Source: Clostridiales bacterium (GTDB lineage: Bacteria > Bacillota > Clostridia > Lachnospirales > Lachnospiraceae). Taken from it: 64,000 nt of DNA. Positions 37,065-46,601 of the stretch are shown one piece after another. The DNA lies in assembly GCA_012839295.1 (NCBI GenBank), contig DUNO01000015.1, positions 61,394 through 125,393 of the forward strand. Direction: 5' to 3'. Made by a program: the position numbers and the translations under genes. Positions within the stretch are counted from its first letter, which is position 1, and each line of letters starts with the position of its first letter. The notes below the pieces were generated by a model. The model did not search any database. It was given only the letters and a program-made list of their open reading frames with translations, and was not told the DNA's origin.

Positions 37065-38321
37065 TTAGAACCCGACATCAAACTTAACTATTTCATTACC
37101 GATCTTTTGCTCCGGAATGAACAGTGTCGGACTCATAGCCACAATTTCATCAGCGGTAACTGAACGCCCTAACTCTTGGGAAAGGAAGATTCCATCGGTA
37201 AAGAGGAGCTGTTGGAGAGCGATATCCGGGGTGTTATAACGGGTGGAATCATCAAGCAGACCAAGCTTATATGCCAGCCACATGATTTGGTTATCATTAA
37301 ACATCATCATACGTGGATCTTTACGTGCCTCGATTATTCCATTCTCATCACAGTTAAGCTCCATCGTTACATGCCTTCCATCCATCTCACCATAGAACTT
37401 CAGCTCCGGTTCACCACCCCATGCTGGTCTTCCCATTCCAGGACGTGCGAATTTGCCGCCAACCGTATCTGTATTAATAATTTCGAGACCGCCCTTGGAA
37501 CCCAATACATAGGTCATGGAATAATCCTTATAGTTCATCGCAGTTGCTGCCAGGAAATGAAGGCCCATGCCATTCTCAAATTTTGCGAAGCCGTCGCTAA
37601 TATCCTCTACTCCATATCCATCCGGGTTTGTGATAAGCTTTGGGTCAATTTCCACCCCCCTGGTTGCAAAACCGGAAACGCTTTGAAGCTTTGGCTGCCC
37701 CAGGATATATAGAATCTGCCCAACGACATAAATACCAAGGTCGATCGCTGCGGCATGGCCTGCAATGCGTTTAGAGTAAAAATCGCTTGTAAAATTCGGG
37801 ATATCATATCCCGGGCGGCGGCGACGTGTCAGCTGCTCAATATTTACAAAGTAAGGTGTACCGATCCGGCCGGAAGCAATCATATCACATGCAACCCGCG
37901 TTTGGGGTGACATAAGGGAGCTTATCTGCACATGGAATTTACGCCCCAGTTTCGCAGCACAATCCATCATCAGCTTCGCATCATGATATGACGCAGCGGA
38001 TGGCTTCTCACAATAAACGTCAAAACCCGCTTTCATAGCCATAATTGAAATCGGAGTATGATAGTTATTATGGACACACACATCGATTGTATCTATATCA
38101 TCCCGTTTCAGCAGCTCACGAAAATCCGTATACAGATCTTTTTTATCAAAGCCATATTGCTCCCTCCAAGCTGCAAGCCTCTCTGGAATAATTTCTGCCA
38201 CAGCCACAACCTTTGCTGTGAAGCCTAATAATTCAGCATTTTTTTGTATATTTTCATAAATAACCATATGACGATGTGATATCATGCCTCCACCAATAAT
38301 ACCAACACGAATTTCTTTCAT
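37065..38321 (-). CDS. Gfo/Idh/MocA-family dehydrogenase (DgpA-like candidate)
   Basis: 418 residues. N-terminal NAD(P) fold VGIIGGGMISHRHM, the family lysine in YCEKPSAASYHD, and the helix HAAAIDLGIYVVGQ in place of the usual Asp-x-x-x-His site. In the puerarin pathway an enzyme of this family (DgpA) oxidises the sugar C3 hydroxyl of the C-glycoside before cleavage, and the same gene order (oxidoreductase, beta, alpha) is seen here, so this is the likely first enzyme. That role is inferred. The start is ATG 38321 with AGGAAGG. It is first in its operon; a terminator for the upstream gene lies at 38477. Confidence 0.78.
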   Translation of the reverse strand: MKEIRVGIIGGGMISHRHMVIYENIQKNAELLGFTAKVVAVAEIIPERLAAWREQYGFDKKDLYTDFRELLKRDDIDTIDVCVHNNYHTPISIMAMKAGFDVYCEKPSAASYHDAKLMMDCAAKLGRKFHVQISSLMSPQTRVACDMIASGRIGTPYFVNIEQLTRRRRPGYDIPNFTSDFYSKRIAGHAAAIDLGIYVVGQILYILGQPKLQSVSGFATRGVEIDPKLITNPDGYGVEDISDGFAKFENGMGLHFLAATAMNYKDYSMTYVLGSKGGLEIINTDTVGGKFARPGMGRPAWGGEPELKFYGEMDGRHVTMELNCDENGIIEARKDPRMMMFNDNQIMWLAYKLGLLDDSTRYNTPDIALQQLLFTDGIFLSQELGRSVTADEIVAMSPTLFIPEQKIGNEIVKFDVGF

Positions 38322-38476
38322 TGTCGTACACCTTCCTTTCAAAAATTGATCCTTTGTACATACTATTTTCTATATATTCACATTATAAAAGCTAAAGTCA
38401 TCTTTCGCTACGTTAATATGATGCATAAATATGGCTTATATTGCCTACCTTTATATTTATTTGCATGAAGCAGAAC

Positions 38477-38506
38477 AAAAAAGGACAACATAAATTGTCC
38501 TTTTTT
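38477..38506. terminator. Terminator after pair 2
   Basis: Perfect 12-bp stem AAAAAAGGACAA with TTGTCCTTTTTT around a 6-nt loop, just past the stop of the pair 2 beta gene. Confidence 0.9.
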
Positions 38507-38521
38507 GATTCAATGATTCAC

Positions 38522-38914
38522 TTATTCAATAATTACGGTACGGGTCATATTACCCTCCAGGGGGAACGGAATATATGCAGTCCTCGTGCAGACCGTCAGC
38601 TTTACCTCGTGGCTGCCCTTGGAAAGGCCTCCCTTTTGCAGTACCCTGACTGTGGCGGGGATTCCGTATTCCCATTTGATGGTGGCTACTGTTTCCATTT
38701 CTTTTAACGTAAACCAGTCGATGTGGTCCGGTGTAAAACGGATATCCTCCTCTGGGACCTTAATGCCGTCCACCTCGACAGCCACGAAATTCACCATGGA
38801 TAATGGAATTCCCCGGTAGTAGGTGATATTGGTTTCCATTTCGTAGCCGATGATCTCTCCGTTTTCTACGACATTTTTGCAGGTGCCTTCTATAAATACA
38901 TTATTATCAAACAT
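38522..38914 (-). CDS. DUF6379-type beta subunit of C-glycoside deglycosidase (pair 2)
   Basis: 130 residues. It carries the shared pattern: NITYYRGIPLSMVNFVAVEVDG, a middle loop ending IPATVRVLQKGGLSKGSHEVKLTV, and a short C-terminal strand. No signal or membrane segment. It directly follows the alpha gene (11 bp gap), the reverse of the order in pair 1. The length is close to pair 3 (131 residues from its ATG) and to known DUF6379 subunits. The role as a structural/active-site partner of the barrel is inferred from the family. Confidence 0.77.
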   Translation of the reverse strand: MFDNNVFIEGTCKNVVENGEIIGYEMETNITYYRGIPLSMVNFVAVEVDGIKVPEEDIRFTPDHIDWFTLKEMETVATIKWEYGIPATVRVLQKGGLSKGSHEVKLTVCTRTAYIPFPLEGNMTRTVIIE

Positions 38915-38925
38915 GGTATCCCCTC

Positions 38926-39936
38926 CTATCCTTCGATTTCCTTAATCAGCTTCTGGATTAGCTTCTGATGCGACGCTACTTGCTCCTTATCGGGGATCTC
39001 TTCATCAGGAAGGATCCATCTGTTGCCCTCGTATTCTGTAGCCACATGACCGTTATAGCCATGCTTGTGCAGGTAGTCCAGCACTTCCTTAAAATCAATG
39101 CTGTATTCGATGCCCTCATCGGTCATCTCATAGAGCTTGAAATGTACGTGCTTGATATACTTAACAAAGGGATCCATGCAGGATAGGGCACAGTTTTCAT
39201 AGCCGGAAAGGTTGGCAGCGTAGAACATGTCCTTTGCCGGATCCTTGATGAGTGACGCTAATTTCGGATCCATTTTTCCATGTTTTTTCTCCAGGGCGAA
39301 GAAGTCTGTTCCGTTTTCAAAAACCTCTTCTGCATATTTAATCAGATCCGGGTTCGTTCCAAACAGCTTGTTGCAGTAGTTTCCGACAATCCGGGGAACC
39401 TTCCGACAGAAAAGGCTTGTATCAGGCACGATTCCGATATAGGGGGAATCTAAGCGCAGCATCTCATTTAAGAATTCATCTGTTTTGTCTACGCCAAAGC
39501 CCAGTCCTCCATGAACCTCGATGCAAAGGGCAACGCCGTACTTTTCGGCTGTTTCCAGGCAGGGCTCCAGGATCCATGCAGGTGTCATTGACACGAGGCG
39601 TATGATTTTAAAGCCCAGGCGGTGCGCCATAATAATTTCCTGCTTAATCAGCTCAATGCATTCACGCCTTGTCAGTTCCCTGCTCTTGTACAGGTTGGTG
39701 TTCAGGAAAATATCGTCGCATACTAAGTCCAAATTATACTTGCTTGTGAGCGCGTCCCACTCAGCATAGGTAGCCTCCGTCGGTGTCGGTGTGCCACGGA
39801 GCATCTGGTCAGGAAGGATCTCAATCCCGTCTGCATTTATGTCCTTTACAAATTTGAAGATATCGTCCAGGGTCATTTTCCCCTGTAGAAATTGGTATTG
39901 TAAGCTGTATAAGCTTACCGCTGTTTTAATTCCCAT
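38926..39936 (-). CDS. C-glycoside deglycosidase alpha subunit-like TIM barrel (pair 2)
   Basis: 336-residue TIM barrel. Ordered candidate metal ligands: Glu in CIEVHGG, Asp in IVPDTSLF, His in VHFKLYEM, Glu in ATEYEGNR. N-terminal GIKTAVSLYSLQYQF resembles the matching part of pairs 1 and 3 (GVSFYSYQ, GVSLYSYQ). Together with the small gene 11 bp downstream it forms the second pair. A flavoprotein gene lies 100 bp upstream on the same strand and may belong to the operon. Divergence from pair 1 suggests a different aglycone or sugar. Confidence 0.77.
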   Translation of the reverse strand: MGIKTAVSLYSLQYQFLQGKMTLDDIFKFVKDINADGIEILPDQMLRGTPTPTEATYAEWDALTSKYNLDLVCDDIFLNTNLYKSRELTRRECIELIKQEIIMAHRLGFKIIRLVSMTPAWILEPCLETAEKYGVALCIEVHGGLGFGVDKTDEFLNEMLRLDSPYIGIVPDTSLFCRKVPRIVGNYCNKLFGTNPDLIKYAEEVFENGTDFFALEKKHGKMDPKLASLIKDPAKDMFYAANLSGYENCALSCMDPFVKYIKHVHFKLYEMTDEGIEYSIDFKEVLDYLHKHGYNGHVATEYEGNRWILPDEEIPDKEQVASHQKLIQKLIKEIEG

Positions 39937-40039
39937 AAAGGTTCCATCCTTTCGTTTATAAATAGGGTTTTCATTTAATAATAAGGCTACTGGTTAAATC
40001 TTTTTTCACCCCTACGGTCCGGTTTGTTCAGTGCGGCTT

Positions 40040-41005
40040 CTACTTCACATTCTGGCCTACATTGATATATTTTTCCTTCAGTTCTTTCAGGCCCTCTACC
40101 CTTCTCTGGGTTATGGCCCCGTCCTTGATCTCCTCAGAATGCTCCAGCTTGCCCGCTTCATATAGCCTGGAACGCTTGATCTGATGCTCCGGGAAGGTAA
40201 CCTTGATTTTACCGTCTACCAGGTTTAACTCTCCCTCAATACCGCAGATGGGACATTCCACCTTATTCTTATCATGCATGATGGTAAGCAGGTCCATATG
40301 GCATACGGGACATACTCCCTCCTCGTTCCCGCGCCATTTTGTACGTTCTTCCTCCGTTGTTGAATTCAGCGCCTCCACAATATTTCTGCCAAGGCCTTTC
40401 ATACGGTCCAGCACCTCGGGCCTGCCAAGGACGTGCTCCACATTCATCGCACCATGATACTGGTATTTATCAACCACATCAATTCCCATGGGCATCGTAA
40501 ATTCATACATGTTAGGCATTGCAAGGGAAAGCCAGTTCTCGGTCCTTGCTCCCCCTACGGTAATCAGTGCACCAACCCGCTTTTTCAGGCTCCTGGCATC
40601 AGGATAGGTTCCCGGGTCTTTTCCCTCTGCGATACCCGCTTCGATTAAAGGCTTACGGAAGGTGATATCATGGGAAGGTCCGATACGGTCACAGACCACC
40701 TTAAAATTCCCCGTAGGCGCCAGCACATAGGTCGGTGATCCTACAATCACCGCATCCGCCGACATGAGAGCCTCATCAATAACCGGGAAGTCATCCTTAA
40801 GGACGCAATCCCCCTTACCCCTGCCGCTGACCATTCCGCCGACACAGGCACAGCAACCCGTACAGATATGTATGTTTAAATCATCACAGCGGATAAATTG
40901 TATCTCAAAGCCCGCCTCTTCACATTCCAGCAATGCTTCCTTAATCATTATTTCAGTATTAGACATCTTCCTGCCAAAGGAAAACCCAACCACTTTCTTT
41001 GCCAT
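40040..41005 (-). CDS. Flavodoxin-fold reductase with cysteine motif and zinc ribbon
   Basis: 321 residues. The N-terminal NADPH-dependent FMN reductase/iron-sulfur flavoprotein fold (VVGFSFGRKMSNTEIMIKEAL; SADAVIVGSPTYVLAPTG) contains a CTGCCAC cluster near residue 48. The C-terminal third adds a zinc- or iron-binding ribbon CPVCHMD...CPICG (about 240-270). Such proteins pass electrons or reduce unsaturated/quinone-like substrates; here the target might be an aglycone, which is speculation. The start is ATG 41005 with GGAGG. The 339-bp region upstream (41006-41344) holds only the terminator of the next gene. Confidence 0.75.
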   Translation of the reverse strand: MAKKVVGFSFGRKMSNTEIMIKEALLECEEAGFEIQFIRCDDLNIHICTGCCACVGGMVSGRGKGDCVLKDDFPVIDEALMSADAVIVGSPTYVLAPTGNFKVVCDRIGPSHDITFRKPLIEAGIAEGKDPGTYPDARSLKKRVGALITVGGARTENWLSLAMPNMYEFTMPMGIDVVDKYQYHGAMNVEHVLGRPEVLDRMKGLGRNIVEALNSTTEEERTKWRGNEEGVCPVCHMDLLTIMHDKNKVECPICGIEGELNLVDGKIKVTFPEHQIKRSRLYEAGKLEHSEEIKDGAITQRRVEGLKELKEKYINVGQNVK

Positions 41006-41238
41006 ATTGATCCTCCATTTTCTAATTGCTTTTATCAATTCTTAACTTATAATCCAGTATAGCGGATCCCGGCTGCTGTAGCATTCAATTATTTACACCC
41101 TTTTAAGCCAAGTTTTTAATAATTCCATATCATATTGTTAACTTCGCCTTTTACTACACAAAAAATATAGTCGAATTTTTGCTTTGACTTAAAAACCTTA
41201 TCCAGCTTATAAACCATCCAATAAAGCATAAACAAAAA

Positions 41239-41271
41239 GCGCATTCCAGCTTTATAGAAATCGGAATGCGC
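41239..41271 (-). terminator. Terminator of the FMN dehydrogenase-like gene
   Basis: Perfect 9-bp stem GCGCATTCC (41239-41247) with GGAATGCGC (41263-41271), followed by TTTTT on the minus strand. Confidence 0.85.
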
Positions 41272-41344
41272 AAAAAATCATATCTCCCTTTTTTCAAAGG
41301 CCCTCATCAGCTTGGATACTCCAATGCCCCTGTAGTTCTCATGG

Positions 41345-42247
41345 CTAAAAATCCCTTTTCCATATCAGGGAAGGGTCTATGTTCGTAATATCTGCAGAGC
41401 CCGTATATGCCATTGCTCCGGCCAATTCCTCCGTCATAGCTTCAATCGTCTTCTGTACCCCGCCAGCCCCTTCTTCCTCCAGCGGCTTTAACAGCTTACG
41501 GCCTACACATACTGCTGTTGCCCCCAGAGCCATGGCCTTAAATGCGTCCATGCCGCTCATAATGCCGCAGTCCACAAAAATCGGCATGCTGCGATCCACT
41601 ATTTTCACAATCTTAGGCAATATCATCAGCGGGGGCAGGGCATAGTCCATGATTCCGTGGTGATGGGAAATTACCATTCCCTTAACCCCTGCTTCCATAC
41701 ACTTATATGCATCTTTTTCACTCAGTACTCCCTTTATGATAAATGGCAGCTTTGTGGCATTTACAAAGCTTTTGATTTCCTCCAGTGTCTTTGGTGACAT
41801 GGTTGAATCTATGACCTTATCATATTGTCCCTTTCTGTTAAATGCATGGTCAACATCCATACCCACGGCCAAAGCCCCGCACTTTTGTGCATGCTCAATT
41901 TGCCTGTAGACCAAATCGTTGTCGGAATAGGGCTTTACGATTTTAATGAATTTTGCCCCTGTTGCTGCTATGGACTCCAGTTCCTCCCCGCCTCCCATGC
42001 CTGTCCACAATACGGCACCAGCTTCCTTAGCTCCCTTCGCCATTTCAATTGTGCCGTTTGGACTTGTCCTGTTAAGATGTGATAAGGCGGCCGTCATAAC
42101 CGGTGTGGAGAATGCTTCCCCATAAAGCTCAAATTTCGTGGATGGTAGCACTGAACCGATGTGGCACATTTCAATTAACAGGGAATCAAAGTAATCCCGG
42201 GTGATCTGATTGGAATCTCCGGCCTTGTGTTGTAAATCCTGTTTCAT
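41345..42247 (-). CDS. FMN-dependent alpha-hydroxy-acid dehydrogenase-like protein
   Basis: 300 residues, a short version of the lactate/glycolate oxidase family (usually 350-400). Visible parts of the FMN barrel: FSTPVMTAALSHL, WTGMGGGEELESIA, KLPFIIKGVLSEKDA (FMN/base Lys), VISHHHGIMD (catalytic His region; the usual Arg of SxHGxR is not evident) and VDCGIMSGMDAFKAMALGATAVCVGR. Probably oxidises a hydroxy acid or a related product; the altered His region makes the substrate uncertain. The start is ATG 42247 with GGAGG. Monocistronic between the AraC-GH39 regulator and the flavoprotein. Confidence 0.78.
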   Translation of the reverse strand: MKQDLQHKAGDSNQITRDYFDSLLIEMCHIGSVLPSTKFELYGEAFSTPVMTAALSHLNRTSPNGTIEMAKGAKEAGAVLWTGMGGGEELESIAATGAKFIKIVKPYSDNDLVYRQIEHAQKCGALAVGMDVDHAFNRKGQYDKVIDSTMSPKTLEEIKSFVNATKLPFIIKGVLSEKDAYKCMEAGVKGMVISHHHGIMDYALPPLMILPKIVKIVDRSMPIFVDCGIMSGMDAFKAMALGATAVCVGRKLLKPLEEEGAGGVQKTIEAMTEELAGAMAYTGSADITNIDPSLIWKRDF

Positions 42248-42379
42248 AAGTAGCCCTCCAGTTTTCCTAAAATTTTGTACCGTTAGTAACATTATACTCT
42301 TTTCTATTTTACCATACGAATAACTTTTATGTAAATCCTCCAAGCTGCTATTTTACAACAAGCGTCCCATCGGATAAAC

Positions 42380-44788
42380 CTATAGCTGGTACAGCAGATG
42401 AATATATTGTATTTCCAACGGCTGGAGAACCGTCTCAAAATTTAAAATTCCGTCCGTCACCTCACAGGTTCGGATTGTAATATGCGGGGTGCAGATCTGC
42501 CTTAAATAATCAAGCTCCTGCTTATTTAAATTCTCCGATAAATCCATCTTGATCCATTCATCCTGCACACTTCCATTCTGCGGACCCAGGGATCTGGTTT
42601 TCAGCTGATAGGTTCCGTTCTTTACATGCTTTATCTGAAAATTCAATCGAAGCAGTTCATTATTATCAAACAGCTCCTGCATCTGTGCGATATCCATAAC
42701 ATCCTCCATCTTCATATAGTATTTAAAATTGGGATGCTTATAGTTATGGCAGGCCACAGAATAATTTCCATGCCCGTTCGTGGTCACGACACAGTTTTCA
42801 TTGCCTCCCAGCAGGAAATTTCCCATTTGATTCATAAATTCAAAGGCGTAAAAACCCGGTTTCCGGATTCCATCCTTGGAAAGCAGGCCTCCGCTTCCGT
42901 TTAAAAGGCAATGGGAATCCAGGTATTCCGAAAACAAATCCGAGCCAACCCAGTAACCCATTAAATCCACCTGCCCAATGACATCAATGATATTCTTCAT
43001 GATATAGGCTCCCTTGTAGCAGCTGTCATTCAGGCAGTTACGGTTCGATATGGTTGAATTCCACTCAGATATATGCAATTCCGGATTATAAAGCCCACTT
43101 TCATGAAGAATATCCCTCGCCATCAAAACCTGATTACGGACAAAATCCGGATCCTTGGAACGCCGGGCGTCATATTCCATATTAACTTCCCCTCTTGTAT
43201 AAGGGTAGGAGTATAGCGAAATAAAATCCGGATAGCACATCCTCTTTTTCCATAAAGCGATAACCTGCTGCAGGGTAACATTTGTATCCGACTGCTGAAA
43301 CCCTCCCCCTCCCAGTTTAATCTGCGGGGAGATGGACTTTAGGGTATCATAGGCCGTTTCAAACACCTCAAAATATTCCAGGTAATCCTCAGAAACAAAA
43401 TAGCGGGGATCGTTCCATTGTTCAAAATACCACCGCTCCACCTCTTCCATTCCATAGCGATTTACATAGTGGGTAACCAACGTATATAGAAACTTTTTAT
43501 ATTCGCTCAAATTCCGAAATAAAATTTCACGTTCCTGGCTTACGAAATAGTTCTCCGTATTCCGTATCAGCCGGATAGGCTTAAATCCCAGTTCAATATA
43601 GGGCTTAATCTCATTTTCCGTAAAGAAATCAAAGATGCGGTCTAATTTTGTAAAGTTATATTTATTATCCTGGGAATTAATATTCAATAAAAGCTCTGGC
43701 GAGTAAAGATCCCAGAACCTCACATACTCAAATTTTAATTCTTTTTTCAACAGCAAAATATGTTCCTGCATATCCGAACGGAGCAGATCACTTCCCAGTC
43801 CGATATTAATCATACGCTTCCAGGACTTTGGATATGGGCGCTTGTTTAATGCATCCAAAATAACATAATTATAGCTTTGGTTCTCAATTACTTTCATTTC
43901 AAGGTGATGCAAGTGCTTTCTGACCTTTTCTGATATCTCAGCTTTTGTGTCTGTCAGCTTCAAATCGGTCATCGCATTTTTCCGCATTTTTTCCGCATAG
44001 GCTGAGGGTGTCATTTGATAAGCCTCCTTAAATACCTTATCAAAGGCTGCCGTATTCGGAAATCCATTGTCTAAGGCAACCCGTATCATTGACTTATTTG
44101 AAAATTTCAGCTCATCAACTGCATGGGAAAGGCGTATGCTATTCAAATAATCCTTAAAATTCATACCCAGCTTTTTTTTAAAATATTTTGAAAGATAGGT
44201 TTCAGAAAGATATAGCTGCTTCGACAGCTCACTCAGGCAAATTTCATTTTGGTAATTGGCATAAATATAGTCCACAATCCCGTTAATACGATTTTTCTCT
44301 TCATTTCCTGTATTTTCAAAACGTATATCATTTTTTTCAACCACAAAATTGCTGATGATCAAATTAAGAAGCTCATAATACAGACTGTTGAGATAGACTA
44401 ATCCATTTCCGTTTTTATCTAGATACTGGTTAAATATTTTATATAAAACTTTTCTCACTTTTTCATTGGCATTATTATTATCAATTACTGTATTACAAAA
44501 AAATGTTATCTTATTCGTATTAATGTATCTGCTGATTTTTCTAAAATTCATATGAATAAAGCCGGTCAGTACTTCAATTGATGAGCTGTAGGAATGCCTT
44601 CTGTTTACATTAATAATAACGAAGTCATCCCTTTTCATATGAAAGCTGTCATTCTCCACCTGCAGAGTAAGATCCCCCTCTAATACATAAAGCAACTCCA
44701 TATTTTGGTGAAAATGCTCATTAGTATTTTTTGCTTCGCAAAAATCAAAGTCCATCAATTCATCATTTTGAAGTATAAAGTCCTGCAT
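42380..44788 (-). CDS. AraC regulator fused to a GH39-like barrel
   Basis: 802 residues. An N-terminal cupin-like part (HQNMELLYVLEGDLTLQVE) precedes two helix-turn-helices (about 185-285: ICLSELSKQLYLSETYLSKYFKKKLG, VALDNGFPNTAAFDKVFKEAYQMTPSAY), then a ~500-residue GH39/xylosidase-like barrel. The region expected to carry the acid/base Glu reads EQWNDPRYF (Asp replaces the Glu of the Asn-Glu-Pro motif), while the nucleophile-like HISEWNST is kept, so the barrel may sense rather than cleave sugar. The start is ATG 44788 with AAGGGAAGAG. It probably controls neighbouring glycoside genes. Confidence 0.85.
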   Translation of the reverse strand: MQDFILQNDELMDFDFCEAKNTNEHFHQNMELLYVLEGDLTLQVENDSFHMKRDDFVIINVNRRHSYSSSIEVLTGFIHMNFRKISRYINTNKITFFCNTVIDNNNANEKVRKVLYKIFNQYLDKNGNGLVYLNSLYYELLNLIISNFVVEKNDIRFENTGNEEKNRINGIVDYIYANYQNEICLSELSKQLYLSETYLSKYFKKKLGMNFKDYLNSIRLSHAVDELKFSNKSMIRVALDNGFPNTAAFDKVFKEAYQMTPSAYAEKMRKNAMTDLKLTDTKAEISEKVRKHLHHLEMKVIENQSYNYVILDALNKRPYPKSWKRMINIGLGSDLLRSDMQEHILLLKKELKFEYVRFWDLYSPELLLNINSQDNKYNFTKLDRIFDFFTENEIKPYIELGFKPIRLIRNTENYFVSQEREILFRNLSEYKKFLYTLVTHYVNRYGMEEVERWYFEQWNDPRYFVSEDYLEYFEVFETAYDTLKSISPQIKLGGGGFQQSDTNVTLQQVIALWKKRMCYPDFISLYSYPYTRGEVNMEYDARRSKDPDFVRNQVLMARDILHESGLYNPELHISEWNSTISNRNCLNDSCYKGAYIMKNIIDVIGQVDLMGYWVGSDLFSEYLDSHCLLNGSGGLLSKDGIRKPGFYAFEFMNQMGNFLLGGNENCVVTTNGHGNYSVACHNYKHPNFKYYMKMEDVMDIAQMQELFDNNELLRLNFQIKHVKNGTYQLKTRSLGPQNGSVQDEWIKMDLSENLNKQELDYLRQICTPHITIRTCEVTDGILNFETVLQPLEIQYIHLLYQL

Positions 44789-44956
44789 AGCTCTCTTCCC
44801 TTTTCCTTTGATATCTATTAATGTACCAATTACCATATAGGTATATTATAGATGCTATATTCACATTTAACAATATTGTACCGGGGTATTCCGGATTTAT
44901 TTAAATCAAACTGAATCAGCAGGCTGATCCACTTGCCATGAATTGTATCAAATACA

Positions 44957-44987
44957 GTTAGGTGGGATTCAGAGCATCCCACCTAAC
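44957..44987 (-). terminator. Terminator of the transporter B/pair 3 operon
   Basis: Perfect 12-bp stem GTTAGGTGGGAT with ATCCCACCTAAC, 7-nt loop, 41 bp past the alpha-3 stop. The T run is weak. Confidence 0.65.
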
Positions 44988-45028
44988 CGTTGGTATAGAG
45001 CTATTGCTTAATTTGTTTCATCCGATTA

Positions 45029-46111
45029 TTACTCATATCCAAGACACTTTCTCATCAGCACCTGATGTTTGCGCACATACTCTATCTCATTAACCCAGCC
45101 TGCATCATTCATGCGCCTGTTCCCTTCAAACTCGCTGCAGATGTATCCCTTATAGCCTCCATCCACAAGAGCCTTAAAGATCTTCGGATAATCCATGTTG
45201 TCTACCTGTCCGTCCTCATCGATATCATAGAACTTTCCATGGATATATACGAGCCTGGAAGCATATTCCTTAAGAGTCTTATATAGATTCTCAAAGGATT
45301 TTGATTCATTGATGCCGTAGATAAAATCATTCTTCAATAACTTCTTATCAACTTCGTTCAGCCCAATCCTCTCTATCTTTTCCCTGATATGCTCAAAATC
45401 AAATATTTTGCCACTAAAATAGGCTTCTCTCTGGCTGTTCCTGATCAGGTTTAATATCTCAGGGTTAGCACCCTGACGGGTGTACATACCGACATCGGCA
45501 CTGGTAATACAATATTCATAGGAGCTAAAATCAGCCTGCAGCCCCACAAAAGGTAAACCAAGACGCTCTGCGGCTTCTAAATAAGGCTCATGGCAGGGAT
45601 CACTGATGGTGCTGGGAGCATGGCATTCCAGTGCCATCATAACATTGTATTCTGCTGCTACCGGAAGAAGCCTTTCAACGATCTCCACATTAGTGAGATG
45701 GTAATCCCGGCTCATTGGACTGCTTTTGTCAAAAACACCGATATGCTCTTCATGGAGCAGACGGACCGCCGGAGCTCCAAGTTTTGCGGCAGCCTTGATG
45801 TACATTACGCCGCGCTCATATAAATCGTCGTTGCTGAGATTTTTATTTTTCCACATCCGGGTATCGGAAAAGTGGTCAACACAAACACATTTCAAGCCGT
45901 AACGTTCCAGCATTCCTGTAAATTTGTCAACAAAAGCATCAGAAATATATGGCCATTCCGGTATCATTGCGTCAGGAAAAATCTCAATACCCTCAGCACC
46001 TGCACCCGCTGCTGCCGCAAGGCATCCTTCCAGATCATACTTGTGAAAGTAGTAATTATCCTGATAGCTGTATAAGGAAACACCTAGTTTTATATCATGG
46101 TTCGTTTTCAA
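45029..46111 (-). CDS. C-glycoside deglycosidase alpha subunit-like TIM barrel (pair 3)
   Basis: 360-residue TIM barrel. Ordered candidate metal ligands: Glu in ALECHAP, Asp in LQADFSS, His in YIHGKFYDI, Glu in CSEFEGNR. N-terminal LGVSLYSYQDNYYFHKYDLEG is close to pairs 1 and 2. It is slightly longer because of an insert after the third ligand strand (residues ~205-270). It ends the seven-gene operon that begins with the binding protein at 52483, so it is tied to an uptake system, which favours cytoplasmic cleavage of an imported glycoside. Ordinary sugar epimerase activity is the alternative. Confidence 0.76.
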   Translation of the reverse strand: MKTNHDIKLGVSLYSYQDNYYFHKYDLEGCLAAAAGAGAEGIEIFPDAMIPEWPYISDAFVDKFTGMLERYGLKCVCVDHFSDTRMWKNKNLSNDDLYERGVMYIKAAAKLGAPAVRLLHEEHIGVFDKSSPMSRDYHLTNVEIVERLLPVAAEYNVMMALECHAPSTISDPCHEPYLEAAERLGLPFVGLQADFSSYEYCITSADVGMYTRQGANPEILNLIRNSQREAYFSGKIFDFEHIREKIERIGLNEVDKKLLKNDFIYGINESKSFENLYKTLKEYASRLVYIHGKFYDIDEDGQVDNMDYPKIFKALVDGGYKGYICSEFEGNRRMNDAGWVNEIEYVRKHQVLMRKCLGYE

Positions 46112-46127
46112 TTAACACACCTTCTTT

Positions 46128-46523
46128 CTAAGCAAATGTAAGTACTTTTTCGCAGATAGCCACCATGGTAGGTGTATAGGACCGGCGGGTTCCCAGGGTC
46201 AGCTTAACCTTGTGCTGTCCCTGTTCAATTCCGCCCTCTTTTTTAACAACTACGCGAAGGTATTCGCCAAAAACCCAGTAGAAATCCGTTGGGAAATCAT
46301 CCTTTAGGATATCAAGGTACTGGAATTCCTTTCCTCTGTGCTGAACATAGATCGTGGCAGGATCTACGATTTCCCCATCGATTTCGAGAGTAATTTCATC
46401 CACACAGCACAGCGGAAGTCCTCTGTAATAATTGATTGTCAGATTTACCGCATAACCGACTTTGTTGCCGTGTTCCCAAATACTGCGGCAGTCATAATCG
46501 GTCAAGACATGAGTATCATACAT
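46128..46523 (-). CDS. DUF6379-type beta subunit of C-glycoside deglycosidase (pair 3)
   Basis: 131 residues with NLTINYYRGLPLCCVDEITLEIDGE and RVVVKKEGGIEQGQHKVKLTLGTR, the same layout as pairs 1 and 2 (YRG segment; Gly-Gly-x2-x-Gly-x-His turn). All-beta pattern, no signal. The start is ATG 46523 with AAAGGAGTG (an upstream GTG three codons earlier overlaps that site). It sits 16 bp upstream of the alpha gene. The beta-alpha order matches pair 1. Confidence 0.77.
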   Translation of the reverse strand: MYDTHVLTDYDCRSIWEHGNKVGYAVNLTINYYRGLPLCCVDEITLEIDGEIVDPATIYVQHRGKEFQYLDILKDDFPTDFYWVFGEYLRVVVKKEGGIEQGQHKVKLTLGTRRSYTPTMVAICEKVLTFA

Positions 46524-46601
46524 ATGTTTCACTCCTTTTTTTCATAATAGCTATATAAAATGGTTATAGCTTTCCTATCTAACACCTGTTATACTCAAGG
46601 T

